Notes: generated from the sequence alone by a model not told the origin. 64,000 nt of DNA from Balanoglossus misakiensis (GCA_040954595.2 CM082586.2:4836001-4900000), one strand, 5' to 3'; shown: positions 13,419 through 25,134, counted from the first letter of the stretch. Translations and numbers: made by a program.

Positions 13419-16400
13419 CTAACCGACGCATTGTTTATCAGTTATGTTCAAGTCCACCGTGGGCCTGTACCTCCACATGTGTCCCGCGTTCGGCGTTTCT
13501 ATAGAGGGCGCTGTCTCGTGTTCGTGGCGCGCCCGCTCTTCCATGATTTCCGTGCACGTGATGCTCAGTTTGAAGTTGCCGCCGCAGAGGAAGATGAAAC
13601 AGCAGTCGTGTTGCGCCGAGCCATCCACCGGTATCTGTCGGACAACACCATAAAATTTGTGAATCGGCCCCTCAATTTTTCGCCCAATCTAATCCTACCC
13701 CTACCTGGAAAAGCAGAATGGACTGTTCCTGATTCAGCGCTTGCAGGAGATCTGCTTTTCTGGAAAATGAATTCGTACTGATTTTGGCATGCGCATATCT
13801 AAATAGGGTGGAAACTCAAATACGACAGAGAACCTACCTGTGTTATTTTGACCGACGTTTGTCCCATACAGAGAACGCTACTCTGTAATTCTGTGTTGTG
13901 CGTCCCGTTCTGTTGATCTATGTACGGTTGGATGGCAAGAATACTGGAACCGACATTAACACCTGTAATGGAAATAAAATACCTGTAATTTGCATTGTAA
14001 TGCTGGTGAGTGTTATGCTAGTAATCTATGTTCTCTCTGCTTAAAGGTCAAAGGTCACTATCCGTTCGACACTTTGGGGATAACAATTTTACAATTTTCA
14101 CAGGCATGCAATACAGACTTTTCCACTCCCTTTTCACTGTTTAGGAGTCCAACTTTCTTCTAGAAAAACAACGGATTCGGATCAAACCATGACAATAAAA
14201 GGGTTCAAAAACCATCACTCACCGGTCTCGTTGGTAACCTTGACGTGAACCGTGACTGGCTGGCCGATGCAGAAATCGACGGGTTCGTCCATGACGTGAA
14301 ACTGATCGTTCAGTGTGACCTGCCACTCAACGGGGCACTGCTTCATGTGATGAACCATGTGTTGTGAGAGGTAGAGACCATCGATGGGTAAGCAGCCGGA
14401 CTTCTTATTGGATGGGTGAGATGAGTTAAGGGAAGGTCAACTCGAAGTGTTGTCAAGACTCATTGAAGTAATAGTATCAGTACCTGCATAATACCGTTGA
14501 TGACAGTAGATAATAGCCAGTCGCCAGTCAAAATGGCCATCTCTGAAAAAACACATCATCCACAATGCAAAAGTACTTCCTGCTCTCTGAAAACATCACC
14601 CACAATGCAACAGTACTTCCTGCTCTATAAAATATATCACCCACAATGCATTAGTGATTCATGCTCTCTAAAAGATGTACCTACACACAGGAGGTACTTG
14701 CATGTATAACATAAGAACTGGACAAATTCATCAGTGCGTTGAGAGCAGAAATCTTGACTATGAAAACTGACTTCTGTAATTTGAGTCTCAAGAGGATATT
14801 ATTTTCCATCTGATGTCCACCAGAGAGGCTAGTTGCTGTGCATATCGTTTTATCAGATTGTCCTTTTCTCCGCCACTTTTCCCTCTCTCATCTCCTTTTC
14901 TTTGCATGAGTGAGAACCTTTCGACCAGCACATCAATTCTGAAAGAAAAAAAAGTCAATTTCTATCATGATCACAAACTAGTTACGTTAAAAATATAAAC
15001 TGGTGTAAAAAACACAGTCAACAACTCTGTCAATGGCAATACAGGCATGTACACAAAACAGTGATTTTTTAAGAAAAAGAAATGACTGCAGGTAGTTAGA
15101 ATATGGGGTTAGCACAATATCTGCCTGATATGTTGATAAACAGCCATTTTGAATTTGAATACTTCAGGATGGACACTGTTCAACTTGCTGGTATTTTCTC
15201 AAACCAACCAGACCAGCTGATGAATGATGCAACAACACCACAAACGCTTACCTCTTTTTCTGTTTACTTTCCAAGGTACTGTCGCTCTCATCGCCGTATT
15301 GCACTATCATCTCGTGGCTGCTCAGATTGACCATGTCAACAACCAGATGAAACTGAGTGGGACTGGGAAGAAAAGGTGAAAATGGTAAAAAACATGTACT
15401 ATTTTGTTGTTGTTATTGTTGTTGTTCAGCAGGGAGCAAGTCAATGGCAATCACACTTTGATTCGCTTTCAATTACAAACTGAAGCATACCTTTTGGCAG
15501 GAATTGTTGTCCATCGAGTCAGCATGACAGAGGGCTGTATGGTGAGTTGGATGCCCACCGTGGCTATCCGCTGAAAGCCAGCGCTCAGACCAGGCCCTCC
15601 GCTGTACTGTATACGTAACACACTGTCGACCACCTGAATCAATGAAACAACAATCTTTCATCTTCTATTTGATATATTTAATATTTAATTATTCTGGGTA
15701 CCATACTCAACTGAAAAACTCAATTGAGATACTCTACATGCACTACAGCTTTTTAACACAAATTCCATTATTTTCGACAAGAAGTGTCATTCAGCTGAAA
15801 ATTGACAGAATTTCATTCGACTAACCTTTTTGTTGCTGTCTGACTCTGCATTGCCTGGTTCGAGTGTACCTTTGTTGTCAAGGCTACCAGATTTGGGGAC
15901 TTTGAATTTGGATTCCGGGTATGGCAAAGGTGATGTCACTGAGTCTGAAATTTAAACATGGTAAATTTGTGAAGTTGAGTTGTGCTGACAGTTTAGTGAC
16001 ACCGATAGCGCCCCCTTGTGGTAATAACATAAAATAATGCCCCTTTTGTTCGTACATTACAGTAGAACTTAGATTGAGGTTGAGAACTGAGAAACAAATG
16101 ACGTGTTTACCTTCAGGTAGTATTGCATCAGCAGCGATAAAATCCCCCACAGCTTTGATGTAGACTGTAAATGTCAAACTACTTCCTGGCTGGACAGGAA
16201 GTTGCATCTTTATATTTTCTTCACTCCAGCTAAACATGCTGTTGATGGAAACATCTGCAAGACCAATACAAGGCAGTTGAAAATTATGGTATTCTTTGTC
16301 AAAGGAATAAAGACAACTGGCTACATGTAATATAATAGATACAGCAAATGATGTAAATACATAAAAAAGGGACATCTAACATATACTGTAGACGTTTAAC

Positions 16401-19400
16401 TTTAACCTTCTTTCAAATTTTGTAAGTAGGGACATAATCCTAACCTTTCAACTTGACCTTATCCATGGCGATGGCGATGCTCTCCATTGGCACCTTACCG
16501 CAGTTGTGTAGAGTTATTGCACATTCGTGGCTGCAAGATAAAAACAGGCGTGAACTGTTTAAGCATGGAAATGTCATATGAGAGCTCAACACCTACACAC
16601 ACCAACATGTACATGTATATGTATATGCACACACAGGCATATGCTCACATACACAGACACACACACACACAACACAAAGCACTCTCTCTCTGTTTCATTT
16701 CAGGCACATGTGTTTTTAGTTGCATACACTATGTACATGTACGGTATATGTATATGTAAAATGCACACACAGGCATATGCTCACATACGCACACGCACAC
16801 ACACACACACACACAACACACACCGATCTCCCTCACCTCTCTCCTGCCAGCAGGGACACTGCAACACTACTCAGCATGGCTTCGTTGAGGATGGCCGACG
16901 CCTTGACGCTGGCGCTCTGCGGCAGAGACGTGTGGATCTTCAGCTGCGGCAACGCCGGGACGACCTCCACTTCGTAGAAGGCCTCCGCCACCGAGGGCAC
17001 ATTGCTCAGTCGGCAGTGACTTCTCACACCGAGAACGTGCGAGATATAACCTGTCGATAAAACATTGACATCTAAGATCTCATGCACATTTCCACAAGTC
17101 TTTCTGAGATGCATAAATTCAACAACTGTACGATTACAATAACAACAGGACTTGATCCCTGGAGTACCAGACAAAGTGAACGAAACAGAATCGGCAGTGA
17201 GTAATACTTACCAACTATCTTGAGGGTACCAGACCCCTTAGGTGACCCATGAATGACTAATGGATACGGCCCTGATTCAGCTGGCAAGGAAAACGTTGCA
17301 GGGACCGGGTCGAACTGCAAACCTTCAGCTAGCAATCCCTAGATAAGACAAAAAAAGCTTTCATGATATTGTACGCATTTTACAGAGCTATGAAAGACCA
17401 GCTGAATAAAATGGTGTATCAGAACGTATAAATATATATAACTTCTTGATTGGAGTACTTACCATATTATCTACCTTGAGTTCAAATGGCAGTGGATTAT
17501 GGACTTGTAGTGTTATTTCACATGTATCGCCCTCAACCCATTTGAATGCTGCAAAGAAATCACCATTATCTGTGTTAGTTGTACATCATTTGGTGAATGT
17601 CATAGTTTAATGGGACAACTTCACCATAGATAACAATGGGTTTGGACCATACCATGGTGGTTAAAGGGTTGAACTTGGGTCGACTTACTCATCTTGGTTT
17701 TCGACTTTCCCTTGCCGTCCACTTTGGTCTGTGCTTTGATTGGTGTGTAGATGAAGGGATTGTTTGTGATGGGAGGCGTTTTGATCCCTCCACTGTTACC
17801 GACGTCGTGCGGTTGGAGGTGCGATGAAAGCGGGGACAATTTGAAAGACCTGCGGAGAATTAAACATGTATCAGGGATTTCTTGTCAATAGCACAAGCAC
17901 CAAGAAAGTTAATGAGATGTTGCATAATATATTTTGCTCATAACACACAGCATACTTATTTCATATTTGCTGTCTTTTACAAACCAACAACAAGGTCCAT
18001 ATACAGCTTACAGCCAACAAGATAAATGCTGAGCAAATGTATATCTGATGTGAAAACACTACAAAATGATGTGTTTTTTTAAGCTAGCATGACTTTTACA
18101 GTGGTTACTATAGCTAGACGAGTGAATTCAGAAGAGATTAAAAGAATCCCTATTCTGTGAGCTGATAGATGACCACACTGCAATGGTTTACACAAGAAAA
18201 TAACAATTCACATACTGCACACACTTACTTGACCATGGGGAATTTATTGAGTGGAACGCCAGGAATAATGGTGCCGTTCTCTAATGCCAAAGGCGTGGGG
18301 GTTCCGGGGCACTTTGCCGTGTAGCTCTCCAACACCGTACACATCTCCTTCCTCTCGCCTTGCGTCATGTAATCAAATAGTGTATGCAGCATAAAACACA
18401 TGTGCCTGCAAACGCAACACAAAGAGTGTGTGTGAGTCACTGTAGGTCAAAGGTTTGTCACTGGACATGCATTTCAGGTACAGGTCACTTCAGTGGTCAG
18501 TCAATAGTCAGTCACTGGCCACCTTCACATGGTGCAGTCATTTTCACTGAACTTCAGCAGGTTAGGTCATGGGTCAGGCATCAATACAGATATTGGCAAC
18601 ATGTACAGGTCAGTCAAACTACACATTGTCTGTCGTAATGATGCAAAGCAAAATGTTAAGATGACCGTGACTTTGACCATGGGAATCAACTAGAAGGAAA
18701 ATGTGGCAATGACTCATTTATAAACATTGGAGTACTGGAAATAGTGAGTTGAAACTGAAACTTGCAAAGTCCACTTCAGAACCTACCTGACTGCGAGAGC
18801 TGGGTTTCCCATTCGTTTTGCCGTATACACTAATTCATGAAGAACTCTCAGTTGCACCACCGGCCATCCACTCATGTGTGCTGTCATAGAGAAAAGTACA
18901 TGATGGGTATGCTGACTTATTACAATCACTTCTTACATGTGCTCATGTATAGTTAGATGGTCTTAATGATACAGACGGAATTACAAGTACATTTGTATTT
19001 TGTATCAATACTGAGTCTCAGATATCATCTTAGATGAAACCTGCTTCACATTGATCTCGTTTCACATAGCACTCATAGCTAATGAATGGGCCCATACTGC
19101 AAGGTGAATATATAAAACTCAATTTCGTTGGAAAATCACTGATCATCTTCTTTCTAATTCCACTAAGCATAACATAGGCTGATCTAGGCATGTCGTATTT
19201 ACAACAGCCAGATAAAGTCAAAATCTATGTGATGTAACTTTCTGTTCCTGTGTCATACTCACTGGTTGGATTATCTCTTGGATCCAGTGGTAATCTGTAT
19301 CCATCCAGGGCTTGGAGAAGTAGATTGTGACACTGAAAAAAAAATTGTATAGAATAAGTATAATAAACCCTTCAATCTCTTTCATCCCCACTACACTTTC

Positions 19401-22400
19401 TGAATTACAGTAAAAATTCTTCAGTCTACAAGTTCAACAATAGGGAGGTAAACAAATGAATGGAAGAGCAGAATATCACACGGCAGTTCCATCACTCACC
19501 GGCACCCACCCCGGGTGGGGATTCTGCGGCGACACGCACTGCATCGCGGCGACTCGCTTGAAGAACGACGCCTTCCGGTGAAAGCCGATCTGTGCGTACA
19601 AGACGGACAGCGTACTGTATCTCTGTATCTTCTCTTCGTCCGACAGCGATAAGTTGATGTACACCACATTTTGGAGAAAGTCTGAAGCTTCTAAATATTT
19701 CTGCAGAAGAAGAAAAGGAGAAACATTTGACATGATTCATGCGTGTAACCTCTGGAATACTGTACAAAACTGGAATGGAACGAGAGGAAAGAACAGAGTG
19801 AATACTGTACTTACATTCTGTTGTATGAGTACCCTGGTTGCTTTGATGCTGGCCTCCATTTCAACAATACCAGCATTTTTATACTGAAACAGACGGAGAC
19901 AATCAAGGTCAATATTTATTTAATTAAAGTATCAAAAGTCAGCATTTTAGAGCAAAGCTATCGAACTACCTGATGTTTTTAACTCTGCTGCAGTGATTTC
20001 ACTGTGGCACTAAAAATTACAGGCAGCAAAATAATGAAGTGTGCAGAATTGATAACTGCCCAGCACTGAAGTTATTTCATACTGGAAAATAAAACATTGG
20101 AAAATAAACACAATCACAAGATAAATGAAAATGCAAAATGACGCCCTAAGCTGTGAATCTTAAATTTGCTGGGTATGTGTGCACCATAATTATGTGTAAA
20201 ACGGCACGATTTTATCATCTCTGTCGGTCTGTAAATAACTAACCTTGAACTATAATAGTATATAGAAATTATGAATTCTAACTCCCTGTTGTGCGCCAAT
20301 TCATTGTAAAAACCCATGTTTACAAAATTTCAACGGGGCAAACATGTAGTTTCAACAAATCCACAAATTCGCAACAACATGCCATTTTAAACAGAGAGAG
20401 ACTGCCGCAAACCATGACCTCTCATTCAATTGTATTACAGTTTACAGTAACACAAGGTCGTAGTTCAATGCCGTGAAACCAAGGTCATCCATTCGGCTGA
20501 CTGTAGGCCAAGGTTTCTCCCCATTCATTGCTACACTCAAAGATTTCCGCATTCATGGCTTACACCCGCGGGCTCCAAAACTCATCACCAAGCACTGCAG
20601 GACAAAATGTACACACGCGATGAATGAACTTTGACCTTTGAACTCACCTTGCTGTACTGCACAATGGCGTCCCTGTACTTCTCAATGATTTCGTCGGCCG
20701 CCAGGCAGTTCTTGGGCGGCTTCGAATCCAAGCTTTCTGAGAAACCGTTGGCTGTGTACGTACCTGTACAGACACAGAAGAAGCTCTACATGAAGTCTTA
20801 TCAATATTTTCTTACATGTATTATACCTACTTCTAATCCAATACGAACAATGAAACACACATAAATGTTATCTTGCTATTGAATTGAGAAGTTGTTTAAA
20901 AATTTATCGCTATACCGCACAATTTCTGACAAATTGGTCTACGAGATTAAAACCTCATTTTTCATCATAAACACCAGAAACCTGGACTGCAAAGACTGTA
21001 GCACTAAAACTGGAAAATATCCTAATGAAATGGAAAACATGATTCACTATCAACATACTTGTTTTGTGCCTGATGTTTTGAACTCTGGCCGGACTTCCAT
21101 GGAAGGTAAGATTCCTGGAAAACACTGGTCTAAATGAATCTGGATAAAGCGTTATCACGGATGCTGAACACATTCCTTCATAAGCCCCTGGATAAGGAAA
21201 CATGGAAAAAGAAACATTTTTTATAACTTTTGAAAAATGATACAACTTGAACTACTGGAGCTGAAACATGCCTATGATTGTCAAACATAGAATTTCAGAT
21301 GTCAGTTTAGACACCTAATTAAATTGTGTCACATTTGATGTTACAAGACATATCCAGTCATGAGCTCTATCTTGCTACCGACAGCCAATCAAAATGGCTG
21401 AACTATGAGCTGCATGCATTGACCTGTTTACCACAGCCAATCATTGGACCAAACCTGTTTGCAACAGCCAATCACAGCTCACCTGCTAGCCACAGCCAAT
21501 CATTGGCAGATTTCAACGTATCAGCTGCTGCCTGGTAGTGGATGAAAGCGTCTTGAGTGAACCCGGCCTGCAGACATAAATCCCCCACATGTTTTCTCAT
21601 CCGTCCTTGAATTCTCTTCTTGTAATTTCTGCGACAAAATGTAACATTTTGTTAAACCCTTAAATGTCGTATCTGTGTTGTACCTGGCTATTTTTGCACA
21701 AAATATTTCTTAAAAACTAATTATACTATTTTTCTCACTAAAAATAGAAAAGAAATTGCAATACAATTTTTCAGAGGAAAAATACATGTCCAGTAGAAAC
21801 TAGATTTGTGGTGATTTTGTGCGTTGAATTTCAATGAGTGTGAAACATGAACAGAATGAACAAAGTGTTATTATTAACAATAACATCAATGTAAGGTTGT
21901 TGACATCTCAAGCAAAGAAGCCAGTTAGCCTATTGAGTGAGAATAATCAATGTACATTGAAATCTAGTCAGACTGTATGTCATGAGAAACATAGCATAAA
22001 AAATGTTACCTTGATGACACAATGGTAGAGGAACACTCACCTGCTTTCTGTGTCGATGCCGACGAAATCTCTCTTTTCAAACGGAGCCATAAGTAGCGGG
22101 GCCCTGTCTCCTTTATCGCTCGACTTATCGAGTCTTTTCGATTCCAACACCCAGAACAGAGAAGCGGCGAATTCCCGGAGCTGATCCTCCAGTTTCGCGC
22201 AGTCCTCGAAACTCGGATAGAAGACAAAGTCCGGCCGGTTCTGCGGCGACTGCTCGTTGGCCGCGCCCGTGTCCCCGAACACCATGCAGCGCGAGTTGTA
22301 CAGGGTGTTCTTGTAGCCTTCCTTGAGCGAGTCGAAGTTGGCCTGGATGTTGGCCAGGTCGCTCTCGGAGGTGCACTTCCCGATGCACAGAAGCCCCAGG

Positions 22401-22637
22401 ACTTTGCGGTGGCACTGGAACTCGCCCCAGTCGCTGTTCGCCTGCGGCACGTTCCTCTTGTACCGCAGGCACACCCTCCTCTTGCCGTCCGGCAGACGCA
22501 CGTACGTCTCCCGGGAGATCCGGTCGAATATCTTGTTGTACGCTTTGACTTTGTGAGGCCCCACCGCCTTCAGGAGCACCAGCAACGCTTGGTGGTCCTC
22601 CACTCGTTGACTGTAATCAGCAAAACTCATCTTGAAT
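13419..22637 (-). CDS. TRAPPC9: Trafficking protein particle complex subunit 9 (TRAPPC9/NIBP), complete, 22 coding exons
   Basis: TRAPPC9 is a scaffold subunit of TRAPPII, which acts at the Golgi and recycling endosomes as an activator of Rab GTPases; in mammals it is also linked to NF-kB signalling. The start is ATG at 22630, just inside an acceptor at 22638. Exons: 22041-22637, 21483-21628, 21059-21187, 20648-20763, 19815-19883, 19500-19700, 19263-19332, 18787-18880, 18229-18405, 17689-17849, 17463-17548, 17212-17338, 16837-17050, 16445-16530, 16111-16254, 15826-15944, 15491-15633, 15252-15362, 14800-14938, 14223-14415, 13838-13962, 13419-13634. All phases join, giving 1151 residues against about 1148 in human. 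Strong matches are [23 protein letters not shown] and [15 protein letters not shown] (about 205-219), [17 protein letters not shown] (about 389-405), and the beta-rich Trs120-like second half. Intron 19 is AT-AC. A leader exon probably ends at 24019. Confidence 0.97.
14124..14209. repeat. Short MITE-like element, copy B (TRAPPC9 intron 20)
   Basis: Diverged copy of 11662-11756; shared words include GGAGTCCAAC, GGATCAAACCATGAC and a terminal AAAAGGGTTCAAA. It lies in the intron between the exons at 13838-13962 and 14223-14415, close to the donor of the latter. Confidence 0.6.
14416..14799 (-). other. Probable U12-type AT-AC intron of TRAPPC9
   Basis: On the coding strand the intron begins ATATCCTCTT, close to the U12 donor consensus ATATCCTTT, and ends CTCAC. 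TTCCCTTAACT, close to the U12 branch site TTCCTTAACT, lies with its branch A about 10 nt before the 3' end. No GT-AG pair preserves the frame: the exon ...RWKI meets a stop before any usable GT. Joining ...RWKI to PSNKKSG gives a clean match to human WRI-PSLKRSG. The intron lies between codons 974 and 975, phase 0. Confidence 0.9.
15403..15426. repeat. TTG microsatellite in a TRAPPC9 intron
   Basis: A short TTG/TTA run in the intron between the exons at 15252-15362 and 15491-15633. Confidence 0.7.
16007..16021. promoter_or_regulatory. CTCF-like motif in a TRAPPC9 intron
   Basis: AGCGCCCCCTTGTGG reads CCACAAGGGGGCGCT on the minus strand, a full match to the CTCF core. It lies in the intron between the exons at 15826-15944 and 16111-16254. 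Confidence 0.4.
16617..16822. repeat. Duplicated CA-rich microsatellite block
   Basis: Two CA runs each follow the same word, GCACACACAGGCATATGCTC, at about 16627 and 16761, so the block is a local duplication of about 134 bp. In the TRAPPC9 transcript it reads as GT repeats starting roughly 15-20 nt after the donor at 16836. Confidence 0.9.
17601..17672. repeat. Short MITE-like element, copy C (TRAPPC9 intron 10)
   Basis: Homologous to 11662-11756 through ACTTCACCATAGATAACAATG and GGTTAAAGGGTT. It lies next to the donor of the exon at 17689-17849. Confidence 0.6.
21372..21510 (-). repeat. Tandem copies of the TRAPPC9 exon-2 donor region
   Basis: On the minus strand the word GATTGGCTGTGGCTAGCAGGT, which spans the end of exon 2 and its donor, recurs in changed form three times in the intron. 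Plus-strand cores CAGCCAATC lie at 382, 434, 465 and 493 (add 21000), spaced 52, 31 and 28 bp. Two of the three intronic copies keep CAGGT. The true donor is the first copy in the transcript (exon end 21483). Confidence 0.85.
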
Positions 22638-24430
22638 CTGAACAAAGAAGAAAGAATTTCATCACATTCACTAGATCAGTGTGCCATCGCTGTAATACAG
22701 TTACATGTACGGAGGTTTGTCAAACTGAACTTGGAATTTCAGTGTTCTTGCTTAGGTTGGGGAACATTCGTAAATGATTTGGTAACCCCAGTAACACTTC
22801 TGCTACCTATTAATATGACTGCATTGATATGCTAAGGGAATCTCAGGTAACCGCGGTAACATTTACCTATGTACTGCCATTAACAAAACCACTGAATTTA
22901 TGCTCACATAAATTGTGTTCGGGTAATAGATATGCATATGATAACTGGCGTCACCAGGACGGGGATAAGTCTAACATTTCACCAGTTATCAATAATATAA
23001 AGGACAGTGATTCCACAAACATCAATAACAAGAATGCTGTAGAGTGCAGATCTTTGCTGCCCCTTGGCAAAAATTACACATCAATACTCCTTTTTCTGGT
23101 TATTCCTGAGTGCAGTTTACATCCACATGCTCATGGCAGATTGAAGAGACATATTTTTGTTTACCAGGGAGCTGTGTCTTGTTTTATTTTAAAGGGACAG
23201 TAGCTGCAACTTTTGATTTATTACTTCACTTTTTTGTTCTGTGCGACATATATGGCTTCTTGTTCTACTCACTATTTAAAGCATTGTTAAAAGTTATTCA
23301 CAGTTTTCAAGTTTTCACATCTTGTAGACAAAGGACCTGCAAAGTGGAATGTTGACATTTGAATATTTGTCCACACTAAAATTCAATTGTCAACAATAAC
23401 ATTGCCAGTATATACTGTTATGTATACATATAAGCCTGTGCTGTACTTGACACATAAAATATTGAACATATAAATTAAAGTGACAGCTACTACCACTTAA
23501 ATGATCTGAAATCAAAACCTGCAAATATGAAATCGATCATCTCATCTACACTATGCTTCAGTATCACTAACTGGTGAGAGTGGTCTAATTTTTTTTATGG
23601 TAAAATTATAACCTTTTAATTAATCTTCGTGAGATCTCGAATAGATGGCAACGAAGTAAAGGTCGGGTGATATGCTGACACAGTAAGTAAATAAAAGGTG
23701 TCAAGTATCAGATATCATTACGATCTTGCTACTACTACAGTGTATGGCTTTCTGAATGGTGTATGGGGTCGGCGACCTTAATATTTTAAGATGACTTGCG
23801 TGTGCGGAGATTCCCCGACGAAGGCCCGGTCTGTCTGTGATCGGCTAAATAAAGAGACATGACCATGAAATACAGTGATCGACAGCTGCGGCGGACAAAC
23901 CATTAGGCAATAGTCAGCGACGCCATCTGCGATTACAAGCCGTCCGAGCGTCTGTGAAATTTGATCGAGTTGACGAAAAACGAAGGGGCGTTGTACCGAT
24001 GACAACGCCGGTACTTACCCGTTTCAGGGCAATCGCGGGTATCCTTCCACAAGATCTCTTACATTGTGAATTATATCGAGGCAGGAAATCTAACGTGGAC
24101 TCTCAGAAACACCAAAATACTGGCCATCTGCGAAAAAACAGCCGATTCCTGCGAAAACGAATCGCCATGTTGGATTATTATGACTGATTAGTGGGAATCA
24201 AAAAGGAGGTAAGTGCGTGATATTCAGTCACGTCTTCGTCATCATTTGATTGCTTAAACTTTAAAAATATAGCAAGATAAAAAATATTCACCCCTATAAT
24301 CATCATTTGTATTTTTCAGATTTCTTTTTAATTTGTCCAAATGTCGATAATTTAAGGCTTTGGGAAAAAAAATTGCGAAACCAAGTTATTATCGAACCCA
24401 CAGACTATGTATGCCTGTCCCAAAACAAAG
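22638..24430. promoter_or_regulatory. Divergent TRAPPC9-CHRAC1 promoter region and leader introns
   Basis: A minus-strand donor GGTAAGT ends a likely TRAPPC9 leader exon at 24019 and pairs with the acceptor at 22638. A plus-strand donor GAG|GTAAGT ends a likely CHRAC1 leader exon at 24208 and pairs with the acceptor before 24320. Transcription of both genes should therefore start within about 24.02-24.2 kb. YY1-like cores (CGCCAT/ATGGCG) lie at about 23920, 24163 and 24431. No TATA box was seen, which fits a housekeeping bidirectional promoter. Confidence 0.7.
22772..22883. repeat. Interspersed repeat copy (pair with 44255-44343)
   Basis: Shares GTAACACTTCTGC, AAGGGAA, GGTAACATTTACCT and a final CAATTAAC-like end with 44255-44343, in the same order and strand, with about 25-30 bp of extra sequence here. 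Likely a short non-autonomous element. Confidence 0.6.
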
Positions 24431-25134
24431 ATGGCGGAAAACAAGCTGTCGGCTTTGCCAATATCCCGGATAAAGACAATCATGAAAACTTCCCCGGAGG
24501 TTTCATCGATTGGTCAAGAAGCAATCATAGTTGTAGCGAAGGCAACGGTGAGCAGTCTTGTTCATGTTTGCATGATGACAAATTGTTTTGGCGCTAGATT
24601 TGCCGCAAGATGTAGACAGTATTATGTACACTGCTACACACAGTAACTTGATTGTGGGCAAAACTTGCATGGCAAGATTGGTACAGTAACTACACGTGTC
24701 GTTAGTCACACTTACCGAACAACAGGACTGTCAAACTGGAGTTTCATTCACTGATATTTGACTTGTTGTAATTTCGCCGCAGGAGTTATTCATCGGTGAC
24801 CTTGCACAGAGAGCATATGAAAAACAGACAGAGGATGAAAATAAGCTGACATATAGAGACTTGGCAACGGTTGTGAAGGAAACAGAGTCAATGGAGTTTC
24901 TGGAAGGTAGGTCTATGCAACTTTAGGATCAAGACAAAGGGTTGTTCGTCTTTGTATAACAAAGCCTTACAGGGCGACATGTATAATATTTATCCTGTCT
25001 TCCTGACTAGTTTTCTTGACGTTGTTATTTCAGACATTCTACCGCCGAAGATTGTCGGAAGAGACTTCCTCAGGTTACGCAAGGCAAAAGCTGAAGCGGC
25101 AGCAGCAGCGAAAGAGGGAACAAGTAACGGCTGA
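24320..25134 (+). CDS. CHRAC1: Chromatin accessibility complex subunit 1 (histone-fold protein), complete
   Basis: CHRAC1 pairs with POLE3 in a histone-fold dimer that joins the ISWI-ACF1 chromatin-remodelling complex and helps nucleosome sliding. Coding parts are 24431-24547, 24783-24906 and 25034-25134 (117+124+101 nt), giving 113 residues; exon 24320-24547 begins with untranslated sequence. ATG at 24431 sits in AAAGATGGCGGA, a strong Kozak and YY1/TISU-like context; an in-frame ATG at 24407 is less likely. The fold runs from about residue 6 (LSALPISRIKTIMKTSPEV) through ATELFIGDLAQRAYE to ESMEFLEDILPPKIV, all close to human CHRAC1. The tail is Lys/Ala-rich and lacks the acidic tail of the 131-residue human protein. 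TRAPPC9 is divergent upstream. Confidence 0.96.

Noticed and set aside
22037-22472. Alternative frames overlapping TRAPPC9 exon 1 on both strands
   Set aside because: They are shadows in a GC-rich coding exon; the TRAPPC9 frame matches the family over the whole exon.
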